Shown: one piece after another, positions 21,600 to 34,088 of the stretch
Layout of the letters: each line of letters begins with the position of its first letter
How positions within the stretch are numbered: the stretch's first letter is position 1
Source: Bondarzewia mesenterica
Lineage: Eukaryota > Basidiomycota > Agaricomycetes > Russulales > Bondarzewiaceae
Direction of reading: 5' to 3'
Assembly: GCA_004802705.1 (NCBI GenBank)
Contig: SGPL01000170.1
Span: 1-58,476, forward strand
Length of the DNA: 58,476 bases
Position numbers and translations under genes: made by a program
The notes under the pieces: generated by a model
Told to the model about the DNA's origin: nothing
The model's input: the letters and a program-made list of their open reading frames with translations, nothing else
Database searches by the model: none

Positions 21600-24100
21600 T
21601 CTATCCTCTATTGGCACTGACTACCTCAATGCCCCCACTAGTATCAGCAGGTGTCCTTAGCATCAGCATTTACACTGACTTGCTGAAGTCATTGATAGTA
21701 ACTGTGGCAATAGTAATGAATCACCTCTCAGTGAGCCCAGCTCTCCCTTCTGCTCCTTCCTCCTCACTAGCCCCATCGCTGTTGCCCTCAATAAAGACAT
21801 CAACTCTACCACTGACCTCACTATTGCCTCAGCCCTAGCCAGCTGGTGCTGAACACCCTTTCACTGAGTCAAATGAGTGGTTGATATACAAGGAGCCACT
21901 ACCATTAGATAAGGACATGAACACCAGCAGTGCTAGTAGTGACGCTGAGAGTAAGGGTGCTGATAAGCAGGTGTCAGAGGATCAGCTCAATAATAAGAGC
22001 TGATTTCTCTTTTGTTATATACAACTAGTAGATCATTTGTCTTTTCTTTTTTTGTATTTATATTTTATGCAATTTAAACTCCCCCTTTAACCCTTGAAAT
22101 ATTGAGTAAAATGTATTATAATAAAATAAAAGCAAAATATGGTCACTGTTCGTCATTATCATCATAGTTACCATCACTGTCCAGACATCAGCCTCTACCT
22201 CATGTCCATAACATGCTATTGGTAATGTAACCTATTCCTCATATCAGTCTACAGGCAATTAATCTCTGATTAGTCACCTACATTTTTACTTTAGAAGTGC
22301 TCGCCACTAATTGTGCTCAAGTTTGTGTTTCTGATGGACTCAGCTCATGGCCCCTTTTTAGCTTTGATAGTTTTGTCTCAGTCTGAACTTATTATCAATG
22401 AATGTCACAAGCAGAACTATAAACAACTACCTTTATATTTATATGGCGACATATTCTAGAAGCCCTTGTTGAGTCATTCTTGGCCTTCCTACTAGTCCTC
22501 ATCTCATGCAACTCATCAGCCACTGCCTTCTGCCTCTTCACTAAGGATTTATATGCATTTGCCATAGCTTTTGCTGATGGCTTCCTCTTTTAGGAAATAG
22601 TCACCTCTGGCATGTCTTCCTTGATAGATTCTTTCTTGTCATCCTCCTCATCATTCTTCTTATCATCCTCCTCATCATCTATGGCCTCCTGTTATAAGTG
22701 AGTGATTCTTATAAAATCAATGCGCTCAAAGTGACTTATCTGTTCTAAGTTTATGCTTTTTGGAGAGCTCGCTGATATCTCAATGGCTGACTGTTCAAGT
22801 CTCTTACTGAGGGCCATTAGCTAGTCTTTATTGTTAGCCAATGCCAATAGTGCTAGTTTAGTTATCAGTGAGGCCTTGGTGGCTACAACATTCACCTTTG
22901 CCTCAGGTACTATGAGATCAGTTTTACACTAGAATATTTGGTTAATGCATGTAAAGGAATAATGAATGAATATAAATTCACCATATTTATTGTGGTTGTC
23001 ATCAGTGGAGTCAGCTGAGGTGAAATAGAGATAGCAGAATCATGCTCAGCAGAATCAGTATCAGCATCACTATAATCAGTGATCTCAGTGGTCATCTTTT
23101 AGAAATAACACTATTAATACATTATCTTTTATCTCATAAATATATTCACCTTATCACAGCCTCAAGGCATTCTTGAAGATTAAACTTTAACAACATGTTA
23201 TGTAACTCTGAGTTCTCCTCTCTCTCAGCCTCTTCTACTGGTACTGTTGCTAGCTCAGCTTCCTCAGCCACATGAGATGACTTAGGCAAGGCCTCAGTGA
23301 TCTAGTTGGACACCTCTATAGTGATTAGGTTATAAGCTAAAAAGTCTAGTTATGTGGTCAATACATACAGTGGAATGTTTTTGGTAGTAGTGGCATTTGC
23401 ATCAGCATTGGCACCAGAATCCTTATAGAACTGGACTTGGTAGCTGTCATTCAACAGCATTTTGACAGCAAGCATGATGAGCCATAGATTCTCCTTTGGC
23501 AGCAGCTCACTGTCTTTACTGAGATGTGGATTCTCGATGAGCCATATTATCAGTACCTCCTCACCCTCTATCGAGGTGTGAACTAACTCAGGAGGTATGA
23601 GTTGTCATATTTCCAATTGCACCAAGGAGAGTTATTGTCAACAATAGTGAATAAATGATCATCTTGCTTTAAAAATTAGTGCTGATTTTCATACAGAGGT
23701 AATCAGTCATGCCTCAAGGTAGATAATGGCAGAGAGCATCCTCCTGTACTCAAATTGAGCACTTAGATTGAGCAAGAAGTTCATCTTGCCCATGTCACAC
23801 TTAGTGTAGGTCGATGTCAGTGAGATAGTCAGATCGATCACTGAGGGGTTAGTGAGAATATGGGTCAGAGAGATATAATAAAGGTCAAGGAGATTGAGAA
23901 GGGTAAATTGCTAGCTGGTGAGCAGATAGCATAGATGAGTGGGTTGCGTGCTGAGAGTTAAGATGAAAAATTGATCGAACTAATCAGTCATATGTCCCAT
24001 CTTTCTTACTACAACTATGCATCTTTGCCCTTATTTTTTTAGCTCATATTTTTGTGATCTTGATTGTGAATAAAATTGATGTTATGTGGCATTTTATTTA
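21600..24100. other. Coding-like relic segments of unknown origin
   Basis: No family was recognised. On the plus strand, an open segment running to a stop near 22,000 contains FTESNEWLIYKEPLPLDKDM and an acidic serine/aspartate tail, which looks like a real protein C-terminus. On the minus strand, about 23,390-23,680, text such as NNSPWCNWKYDNSY and GEEVLIIWLIENPHLSKD also looks protein-like but has stops. The two are convergent. CpG is low, as in other relics here. They may be cargo of a transposon. Confidence 0.35.
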
Positions 24101-24735
24101 TTTTTCTTTTCAGAGTGCTAAAAATAGCAAAAAAAAACATATAAAATATGTGCTGCTGATTCATGCTTTCGAAAAGGACGGCCGCTGGAAAAAAAAAGTA
24201 GATACTGATTTAGCGGCAGAAAGGCAAATCTAAGTTGGCAAATTTGTCTGGCTTGATCAAACTGTGGACACATCTTGTACTACTTAGTCTACTTTGAAAA
24301 TGAACACTTGTCTGGTTTGACTCGCAGCAAGTAGGTTGCTGTCGGCACTGGGATTCCTTGCACAAGCCGTGTAAGTCGCAAAGTTCGAAAAAGGAAACCT
24401 GCCCTTTTGCTGATGTATTTAAGCTTTCGATCATTTCGATGAGTTTTTACTTGCTGTATGTAGATTCTAACAAGATTTTAGGACAGTCATTGGGCTCGAA
24501 ATAGGCTTGTATAGGAGGCATAGGCCATATGGTGCGTACTCTATATCGTCTTTTCAATCACTTTGTCCTTCGGATAGGGGTCACCAGGCTTCACAACTGT
24601 CGGAAGGACACTCGTTTGGCGGATGTCGGCAATAGCCGCCAGATTTGTTCTCCGCTGGACGCGCGCGAGACAAGCGAGGACAAGCGTTGTGTAGCGGCAG
24701 TCACTCGCCACACCCTTGTCTTTATCTCTAACACC

Positions 24736-27026
24736 ATGAAGCGCGGCGCAGAAAAACAGCTTTCCAAGGACGATGCGGATGATGAAGAAATCCAGGTTTG
24801 ATTTCAGTCTCCCAACTGACCCAATAGATCTGACTTTCTTGCAGGAAGTCGATGCGCCTGCCCAGGGTTTGCAAAAAGCCGATGAATCTGTTCTAGCTCA
24901 ACGAACGTTGGTCGCGTTCATTATCCTTCCACGCGCTTCATGGTACTCATGCTAAATTCTCGAAGTATACGGGGCTTGCCCAAACGTTCTACGCGGAGTC
25001 CAGCACCCCCACTGCCCTCTCAATCTGTTGCCACTTCTTCCATCGGAAGCACATCAGTAAGACCTGCTGCATTGTCTCATGTTGTATATTTCTTCACAGA
25101 CTTTGTAGACACCAAAGCTTGCCACGTTTGGAGGGTTTGGATCTGGAAGCTCAGGCTCTCCGTTCAGCTTCACACCTCCCACCACTGTCCCCTCGTCTTT
25201 TGGTACCTCAGAGGCTAAACCCTTCTCGGGCTCCTTCAGTCCAGCTTTCCTCACAACATCGACACAACCTTCCTCTCACCTCACCTCTGCTCCCTCACCA
25301 CCGGTATCATCGTCTGCGTCCAACGCCACGAAGACTTTCGCTTCCTTCATCAGCCCTGCCCCACCAACGACTAAGCCTGCAGAACCCACGCCTTCCCCCG
25401 AGGCCGACTCTTCAAAAGAATCTGGTGATAATGAAGCAGCTGTGAAATATTATTCTTCTCTTCGTGGTCTCAACACCTCCTTCTTGTCTGCTGTCTCAAA
25501 GGCCGTTGAATCCGACCCCTTCTTGGACATAGCAGACGTCCTCGAGCAATACAAGAACCATCGCATATCGGTGCAGAAAGAATACGACGGAAAATCTATC
25601 CGCTCGTCGGCTGCCCCTATCACCAATGGGACCTTTTCTCCGAGTATGCCTTCTGCACCTTCTGCCTTTGTTTTTGCTCCAAGCTCTTCGTCAAGTTCTT
25701 CGTCAAAGCCTCCTCCTATGCGGGCCCCGCCGACTGGTTTCTCTGCCTTTGCTCCTCTCAAACCCGTCTTGGAAAGCGATACCTCCTCCAAGTCCGATGC
25801 GTCAGAAAAGTCGTCGGCGACGACGGGCTTCACGTTCGGTTCCTCCGCACCACCCAAGCTTGTACCAACATCGGTTTCTTCGTCCTCGTCTACCTCCGCA
25901 CTACCAGCGCCACCCAGTTCCGCCTTCTCATTTGCCACTCCTCCGGCAGAGTCTTCATCGTCTTTGGCAACAAATCCGTTTTTGCCATCTAAAGAAACAA
26001 CGTCAGCTCTTCCTTTCTCTCTCGGCGGCCCAACAGGCGGCAGCACCACGTCGGTATTCGGTTCCTCTTTCAAGCCCTCTGGTCTTTTCGGTGCCAGCAG
26101 CACGACCAGCTCGAAATCCGATGCTGATGATAAAAAGGACAAGGACGGGGACACCGACAAGGAAGAGGAAGAGGACAAAGACAAGGCTTCTGGCAGCGGC
26201 GCGAAACTTTTCGGTGGCGATAGCGGCAGCGCTCCGTTCGGCACCTCCACTCCCGTCAAGTCGGCCTCCTCGGGCAGCGTGTTCGGCTCCGGGTCGCCCG
26301 GGCGCACCAGCCCGTTCACCTTCGGGAGCGGGAGCATTGGCAACCCCGTCGGCTTCGGCTTCGGGAGCGTGGGCGGCAGTGACGCGTCTCCACCTGCGTC
26401 CAAGGTCGGCTTCGCATTTGGCGCCCCCGCCCTTGCACCGCCGAAAGTTAAGGCGGATTCGCCTTCGGAGGAGGAGAGTTCTAGAGACGCGACCCCCGCG
26501 ACGGAGTCGGAGGGTTCGGAGAACCCGTATGACAAGGAGGGTCCGGGTGAGGAAGACGAAGAGACGATCCATACAGTCAAGGCTGTGGTCTATATGATGC
26601 CCACGAGCGGCGGGGCTTGGAAGGGGCTCGGAACGGGTCAGTAGTGTGTGCTGACAATTCTAAGCGTCGTACACCGCATCTAACATCATCTTCGCTGTAT
26701 CCAGGCATGACGCGGCTCAAGAAACACAAAACGACGGATGCCAGACGGATTATTCACAGGACCAGCGCTAAGGGCAAAGTTACCATGGTGCGTGATGCCA
26801 CGTATATGTTTGGTATCAAATCTGATCCTATCCGTTCGTTTTTTAGAATTTCTCTCTTTATCCCGGCATGACGCCCAAATCAGCGAAGAATACAGTCACA
26901 TTCGTGGGCGTCGATGACGATAAAAAGCCAACCCGATACCGGTTGCGCCTATCAACGGATGTCGCCGCCGCCGACCTGCAGAACGCCCTTGAGCGCGAGA
27001 TCGCGTTTGTCAAGGCCTCTGAATAA
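24736..27026 (+). CDS. NUP2: Nuclear pore protein, Nup2/Nup50 type with RanBD
   Basis: Six exons (24,736-24,795; 24,845-24,906; 24,966-25,056; 25,109-26,636; 26,705-26,787; 26,847-27,026) join in frame to 667 codons. The N-terminus MKRGAEKQLSKDDADDEE and IRGLPKR match the importin-binding start of Nup50 proteins. The middle has FG-type words (FGGFGSG, FTFGSS, VFGSS, LFGAS, FGFGSV) in Ser/Pro-rich disordered sequence, plus a Nup50-like YYSSLRGLNTSFLSAVSKAV segment. The C-terminus is a Ran-binding domain: ETIHTVKAVVYMM, WKGLGTG, MTRLKKHKTTDARRI, ending LQNALEREIAFVKAS. This family sits at the nuclear basket and helps release import cargo by binding Ran-GTP and importin-alpha. Long ORFs in other frames of the large exon are composition shadows. 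It is the first intact gene after the repeat compartment, about 600 bp from the last AT-rich sequence. Confidence 0.93.
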
Positions 27027-27303
27027 TTTTGATCCAGATCCCCTTGTCGTAGAGTACTTGTTCGTGGCCATGAGCGTTGACGTGTCCATTTTGCTGTTTG
27101 CTGTTTTCCCACGCAATTGGAATACATATCCATTTTATGCTTCGTTGTTGAAAAAAAAAATGGCATGATGTGCATGTGAATACTTCCTCGAAACCCCGAT
27201 ATATGTGTCTGAACCCGAGTGAGAAGGGAAATTAAGACAAAAACAGAAAGCGTAAAAGAGGATAATGAGTAAGGGTATGGCATAGATATCATCGGTCCAC
27301 GCG

Positions 27304-29411
27304 TCACTTGCCCGTGAAGTGACTCTGAGCGTTCTGCCAGATGGAGTTGAGGACGAACGCCTGGCTGAGGAGCATCTCGATCTCATGGTCCGTCCAGTCC
27401 TGCGTCGGAAGCGATTGCAGGAACATGATGATGCCCTGCGAGCGCGTGAATGAGTGCACGGCAAAGCGGAAAACGCGATCCCTGAGAAGTATGCACCTGA
27501 AAATCCATCTCACGCAGTTTCTCGCTCCAGCGCACGAGGAACGCTGAGCAAACGTATAGATGGAATTGCGAGAACGCGTCCGGGCCTTCCGCCTGCAGGG
27601 GAAACGTGAGCAAGCACCGACAACAGCGGCAGTATCATCGTCCGACCGCCGAGCGCGCGCGGGGGGGAAGAAAATGAAACGAGACGGGACCCCGACACGT
27701 ACCAGATACGTGTCCCACATGCGGATAGTGTTCGTCACGCTGATCTCGCGCATGAGCAAGCAGTTCATCCAGCGAAACGCGAACTGGATGAACTCGACGT
27801 TCTGCGCGGCAAGGTGCTCGTACAGTGGCGCGTCTATCCGTGCGACGAGCTCCGCCATGCGCTTAACGCTCCGCTGGATGCCCGGCTGCGCGGTAATATA
27901 GTTGTCCTGGATCCCGTCAAGTAGGCGAGACAAGCACCAGAACGAGTCAGCTTCGATCGCGTTTAGGACGGTGGAGGGCAGCATCGAAGGGTCGAATTCT
28001 TCGGGATCAGAGTCTGCACGCCGTTGAATGTAACTATCTCAGGAGGACAGGAAGGTGAATGTGGCCGCGTACCTATGTACGCCGACAGGAATACTTGAAA
28101 GAACGGTGTGACGAGGTCGTTAATCCCCTGTACGTATCCACTAGCTGGATGCCGTATCGCCCAGATGTATAGGATGCGCTCTAAACTCTGACGTGGACAC
28201 AATTTATTACCGTGACGTAGGATGCTCAACATATCAACATACCCGTTGTGTAGAGCGATGCATCCACAATCGTACACCTGGCCGGGTCCGTGGCACGTCG
28301 ATTTCTATTTGATGCCATATTTGCTGGTCGAGCCCTTCACGGCCTCGCGTAAAGGTGAGTTCGACTAGGGACGAATATTCGCCTCGTTTCCTTTGTAATG
28401 TCGAGGAACGTAGTGGTCTTGGTAGTGGAAGATAACCCTATCGATATGATAACGACGTGTAAGTCGGTTTCATGCGGAAGAAAAGAAAAGGCTTACCAAC
28501 AACAATTGCCATGCCAGTGGACGCAGCTCGTTCGGCACACCCGACCATGCTAACTTGCGTAATTCGGCTGTAGGGGCGCGCCAAAGGTCGATCAAACTCA
28601 CATTGACGGCAAGCAATCCGACGAGTACATACCCATATCGACATCGTCCCGCAGCAAACACTCAATAAATTTGTTTCGACGGTTTGTTCGTATTGAATGT
28701 TCTCGCATAAGTCGTTCAGGGGATTGCGCGTCTTTAGCAGGAGATTGTGATCTCGAATGTTGTGGCGAAGAATCAGAACGCTTTGACGCTCGCCGTCGAA
28801 TGAGATGCAACGGATCTAGATACTGCATGAGGGACGGAAAGTGGCAAGGGTATCGAGTTCAAGTACCGTTTACAATCTCCTCCGCATCCTCTCTCACAGT
28901 GTTGATAACTTGCTTGGGTTTCGCCGACGTGAATGGCTCGGCAAAATCTGGGTCCATGTCTCCCAAAACCATGTCACCTTCCACATCGACATCTGCGAGA
29001 GATCCTTTGACTTCTCCCTTCTCATCCGTGCTTGATCTCCCCTTGTCGGAATTTTGCACGAGCGTCCATTCGTGTTTGGACGACGGCACAGTCAATTTCA
29101 GAGTTGGGGGGGTAAGAACTAGGGCTCGGGGCACTGACATGGGTATACGAGAAGGCAAGTGTGGATGAGGAGCTGTTGCGAGAGGTTCGAGGAACAGGTT
29201 TGGGTGCGGTTGGGGCTGGGTTGGGTCGTGCGCTAGTGCTCGGAGAAGAATGATTCCATGGGATCATTGGGTTGGGAGCGGGTGAAGGAGATTCCGAATC
29301 TGAACCGCTATCCCAAGCATCATCTTCGCCCCACTCTGCAATGGAATAAGAAAAATGAGAGGAAGGATTAAGGCCGATATGAGGACGAGTCGGTGGTGGG
29401 CGTGCAGCCAT
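27304..29411 (-). CDS. GYP1: TBC-domain Rab GTPase-activating protein (Gyp1 type)
   Basis: Eight exons give about 548 residues. The N-terminal third is Ser/Pro-rich and starts MAARPPPTRPHIGLNPSSHF, followed by SIRTNRRNKFIECL and a full TBC domain from about residue 250. Catalytic features are visible: the arginine-finger motif IEIDVPRTRP and the glutamine finger in SGYVQGINDLVTPFF. DSFWCLSRLLDGIQDNY and RMWDTYLAEGPDAF are also typical. Gyp1-type proteins stimulate GTP hydrolysis by Ypt1/Rab1 at the Golgi. Exon 1 does not stay in frame: the good reading ...SYTHVSAPSPSSYPP and the good reading LKLTVPSSKHEWTLV are in different frames, joined only at a run of seven G (plus strand, 29,107-29,113). 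One base fewer would restore a single frame, and no intron fits. It converges with the nucleoporin gene, with 277 bp between stops. Confidence 0.9.
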
Positions 29412-30131
29412 CGTTGCTCACGGTAATGAAGATTGATTGAAAAAGAGCGTCAAGAGAGCAGGCTGATGAACAGGCGGCCATTGACAGTCGACGGGAGGAG
29501 TACATAAGATCATTCTGCAATGGGTCCTCGGTCACCTTACTGCCTATTGGGTGTACGAGGTCCTTATGTGTACTCCTACACGTACTCGAATACAGTACTA
29601 AAAGCTTCGGTGCTACTCTGCAGGAGTGACGGTGTCCCCGGACTATAGATCAGCAATGGCCGTGAAGTGCCCAATGCTAGCCACTCGTTCTCTCGAACTC
29701 ATCAAGTCATGGCTGGCCCGCGCGACTCATTACCGAGGCTAAGCAATCATTGAGCGCAAAATGGACGGTCTGTACTTTGACCCCAAGCTTAGCACGTTGT
29801 GCAAAGGGGCCCGCGCGCTGGTGATATTGATCAGCTACGCTGAGGCGACGGACTGAAGCTTGGGTGCGGACGTGGACGAAACTTGCACTGCGACAACCTC
29901 CTTAGCACGCTTCCCGGAACGGGAGTAAGTAGGAATTGGATTTGCATACGGAAGTACTGCCCCCACGGCTGAAGTTTACACTCTTTAGAAAAATAGAACA
30001 GAGAAAGAGGGAAAAGAAACACAGTATTTGGTTACCGTTTCCGAGACCATACCCAGCAGCAATTTCCCGGCGCTATACCAGACTTCAGCTGGGAAGATGA
30101 GGTCAGAGCCACGCTTGTGGAAAGGAGAACA
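29412..30131. other. Intergenic region upstream of the TBC gene
   Basis: 720 bp between the start of the TBC gene and the stop of the next minus-strand gene. It must hold the TBC promoter and the 3' UTR of the upstream gene. No ORF worth calling, RNA gene or repeat was recognised. Confidence 0.6.
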
Positions 30132-33100
30132 CTAAGCCCCTTCCGCGGCTCGCTGCAGTAAAAAGTGCTCCTCCCAACCATAATAATCCTTCAGCCTCTT
30201 ACTCCACTGCTTCAGCATCACTGGCTGAATGGTCGGATCCGGATGCGCTGCAACGAAAGCGGAAGTCAGCATGAGCACCATGAGGGGTGCGAGTTGAATG
30301 CTTACGCTTGTGGAACGTTATCGACTAAATCCAAGCACAATTAAGATGAAGTATAAAAAAAAAGATCAGCGACAGTATCGCCACTTTCTTGCCAAGTCAT
30401 CAACTTACGCGTTTCTCGCCATAGGGAGGATCAAATCGCACGCTAGAGCCAGCAGTACTCGGATCGTATTCGAAGCCCATCTCACGCATGACCTAGCGAA
30501 ATGCAGGAGCAGTGTCAGCAAAATACGCATGTTAGCAGACAGCAATGCTGTTCCTTACCTTCAAGAATTGTTCCCACTTCATTGGCTTATTATCAGACGG
30601 ATTCAGAATCTGATGCATACCCTCCTTTGCCTTCTTCGTCAACCTGGAGAAGTACTTGGCCAAACTTGATTCGTCCTTAACCTTCGCCGGCCCCTCCGCA
30701 CCAGCCTTCTCCTCCTTTTCCTTCCTGAACCTCGAGAACAGCCCTTTCTTCTTCTCCGGGATTGGAACCAGGTTTGCATGGTTTCCGCGAGATTTGATCT
30801 TAGTTTTGGGCTCCTTCAAATTCTCGGACTGGAGGTACGAGTGCGCGGATTGGGCGGTTTGCTGGCGCGTCAAGTCGACGGACATCTGCGCGAGTGTGGT
30901 CGAGGAGGCATTGCTCTGAGCAGTCCGGAGAGAGGGCGACGGCGATTTGGGCCCGGGACTCTTCTTGTTGGAGGGTGTCGTCGGCGAGCTGGGAGCCAGT
31001 GCAGGCGTGAGTGGAGGATTGGACGAAGCAGGGGGCACTGCTGCCGCCACCTGCTGTGCAAGCGCTTCAGCAGTCATAGTGGACGGCTTCTTTTTCTTCT
31101 TGGGCTTCTTCTTCTTCTTCTTGGACGCCGAGGGCTCAGCATCTTCATCCTCAACCTCTTCAACGGTCACATTGCGGCTCTGGGGCATTTGGGCTGTGCA
31201 ATAATTCACATAAAAGATATGATCGCGATTCGAGTGAACGACGGGACGCTTACTAGTGGGACCACGAGGTTGAGCATGTGCGGAGGTTGCCTTTGAAGTC
31301 GTGCCAGTAGCCTTGGGTTGGGTCGCACGCGGACTGAAAACAGGTTTGGCACCAGGATAGGGCGCCCTGGGCTCCTTACGATCCGTAGTCTTCAGAGTCG
31401 GATTCGAAGAAAACATCCGCCCTACGAACGAAAAGTGTCAAACCATGCGTAAAAAGAAATATGACATTCAGAATACCCCTCAGGTTCCCCAAAAGTTTCA
31501 GAAAGGGATTATCTTTCCGCTCCTCAGCCAGATTGTCCTCGTTAATTTTCTTCGTCGGGTCGAAGAAATCAGGATACGCCGTGACCTCGTCCATCGCCTC
31601 CCTCAACATATCCCTCAACTCCTCTTCCTCATCTGTGTCATATTCCGACGACTGATAGTCATCGGAATAGTGGTCATTGTCGTCCCAATTTGACCTATCG
31701 TCGTAATCATCGTCGAGCAACTCCCCTGACGAGTCGGAGACTGATTCCAGAGCGGGCATGGAACGACTGTCCGCCGAGTCACCGTCCGTGATCGCAAGGG
31801 TGTCTTTCCTCCCAGCTTTCTTGGTATCGCCTTCGTAGTCTTTGCCTTCCAAAGGCTGCATGGCAGTCCAGTGAGCTGTACGATGCAGCTCACCTTCCAG
31901 CTGCCACAACGAGTCCAAATCCTGACCGGTCAGAGCAGTGTATGTCTTAATAATGCGGGTATCAGCAAAAACATCTTCCAAAATCACAACGCGAGATGTT
32001 GCCACTGTGATCGACTCACCGCGTTGATTCGTTCCCACATCTTGTCCACCACGCTTTGCTCTTTCGACTTGTTGAGGGGGAAAATGATATCCAAAGCCTC
32101 GTTTAGTTCTTTAGAAGCTTTATCGGACAAAATCTGCGCGTCATTCCAGTCTTCGAACTCCTCTGGTATATCTCGAGGTGATCTTTTCCACCTGTCGCCT
32201 TCCGGGCCGAGAAGAGGTACCTCCAGCATTTCCTGTAACTGAACAACAACCTACACCAGAAATGGATCAATCAATGGATGTGTTACATGCGCATTGCCGT
32301 CATTCTTCCATAGGAGTCGCATACATACCGAAAAATCGCCCAGGGCATCCCACAATGCCTGCGGGAACCGCTTAGCTTCACTAGGGACTTCCTCGATCGC
32401 CTCTTGCAAAATCGCGGTCAGGACATACTTGGGAAAGGACGATTTCGGTAGACAGAGCTCGATGATGATGGAGTCAACGAAGGACTTGTAAGACTCCTTG
32501 ACAGCGGTCCAGTCAAATACCATCTCAGGGTGATCCGGATCGTCGCCTTCGAACTTCTTGAAGTATTGACTGAATTGTTCTAGGACACAGAAAGCGTGAA
32601 AAATATATTTCGCAGAAAAGGGTGGGATTTGCATACCCGTGGCGGTTGCCAACTGAGAAAATCTGACTTGCGTAGCATTGACTAAGAGGTTGACGATGTC
32701 AAACAGTGTCAGATATTGTGTCCTTATGTCCTCATCTTGTCTCAATTTGGTGCGGACATTGGTATTTCTTAAACCCTCCTCTTCAAAAATCTCGAAGTAG
32801 GCTCGGATGATTCGCCAAGCCGAAGCGAGCATATAAGAGTTATGCACCCTGCATATCCCCCATGGCAAGAGAGTCTCCTCTTTATGTTACTTGTTCGACA
32901 AGGCAGGGGGGGCAAGATCTTACCTGCTGCCGACTGCCTCTACAAAAACCGACCGATCGTGGCCAGAATGATTTTTATCACTGCCCGGCAAGAAGCGAGA
33001 CAGAATTTCCTCATTGATATTCATCTGGAAAGTTTTGGCATCCTGGAGTTCGCAAATGTCGTCGAGATAGACTTTAGATACCACCATGAAGGGTCACTTT

Positions 33101-33596
33101 ACTGACGCGCCATACGAAAAACTAACAGATTACGCACCGTTGTACTGTGAATCTGAGATACTGAAATATTTGGCAAGATTGAAAGGGGTAGCTATGGCTT
33201 GTTTGGACTTTGTCATAAGATCCTCTTCGTTCACGAATCCAAGTCGCCATGAATGCTTCTGTCACACTCGAAAAAGTCCTACTTACCGCCTAACAGTTCC
33301 AATTTCTCCCTCCCGCTGACTCTTTTAGTCACGGAGACAAGCTCGCCCGTACCCATCGCCCCATGCTTGCCGTTGCGCAAAACGAGCGCGCGGGCGGTCG
33401 TGGGCAGCTGGCCATCCTCGTTGCGTCGATCGCCGTGATGCCTTACTTGTACGTGCTTAGAGCCGACAGAGACGAGGTCACGGGAAGCTGAGAGCAGGGG
33501 AACAGTCCTGGAAGATTTTTTTTTGGACTGGCAATGGCATGCGGTGCTCGTGAAGGCGCTGGGCAAAATAATATCGATTTGCACGTCGGCGAGCAT
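30132..33596 (-). CDS. Large acidic protein with C-terminal HicA-like domain
   Basis: A multi-exon gene of roughly 850-900 residues. The N-terminal part is mostly helical and unrecognised (for example SSFPKYVLTAILQEAIEEVP, about 32,400). A very acidic stretch follows (DDDYDDRSNWDDND, about 31,680), then a lysine-rich block (KKKKKKPKKKKK, about 31,100), probably a nuclear or RNA-binding signal. The last three exons (about 30,132-30,600) read MKWEQFLKVMREMGFEYDP, AGSSVRFDPP, then SITFHKPHPDPTIQPVML. The order glycine/serine-rich strand, hydrophobic strand, H-x-PHP matches the HicA/YcfA-like double-stranded-RNA-binding fold, which also occurs at the C-terminus of large fungal proteins. Function is unknown. 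The first and second exons (near 33,260-33,290) do not join cleanly in the best frames, so the N-terminus is provisional. It diverges from the membrane-protein gene at 34,089. Confidence 0.75.
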
Positions 33597-34088
33597 TGAA
33601 TAGGCCTCTCCACTGTCGGCATGTCGGAGCCGGACCGTCAGAAATAAAGTCCAGCTTGCCTTTTATATCTTCTTACTTCAATTTGTCAGCAAAGAATATG
33701 GGACTTTCGCTTCGTGTCAATTTCCGTGCTATGTTAGAACCGGAACATTCACTATCAATCCATCAAAACTCAGCAGTCCTATGTAACAAGCTGACAATGG
33801 ACCGTAGGCGCGCGTTCGGCTGTGCGTACAGCAACTGTGCAAGGTACAGCACTGAGACGCTCTCGCGTGGCAAGCCGCGCTCCCGCAACGCGATCCCCAT
33901 CATACCTTTAGAGCGGCAACGACGTTCTCCCTTTGTGACGAACCTCAACGTTCCCTTCACGATTTACCTGGGTGTGCTGCTGGGAAAGCACTCCCGCCCC
34001 TTCATTCACTGGTGCTGTTGACTCCAGCACTGTAGTTATTTATTCCTATTCGTTTCGTAATTTCTGATAGCCTTGATGGCCTCTTTTA
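33597..34088. promoter_or_regulatory. Shared divergent promoter region
   Basis: About 490 bp between two divergently transcribed genes (minus start 33,596; plus start about 34,089). The small ORFs inside look accidental. No specific regulatory site was identified. The signal-peptide exon of the right-hand gene may lie here. Confidence 0.45.

Noticed and set aside
25450..26597. Long ORFs (up to 376 codons) on other frames of the nucleoporin exon
   Set aside because: They arise from the biased Ser/Pro-rich composition of the true exon; the plus-strand frame with the Ran-binding domain is clearly the real one.
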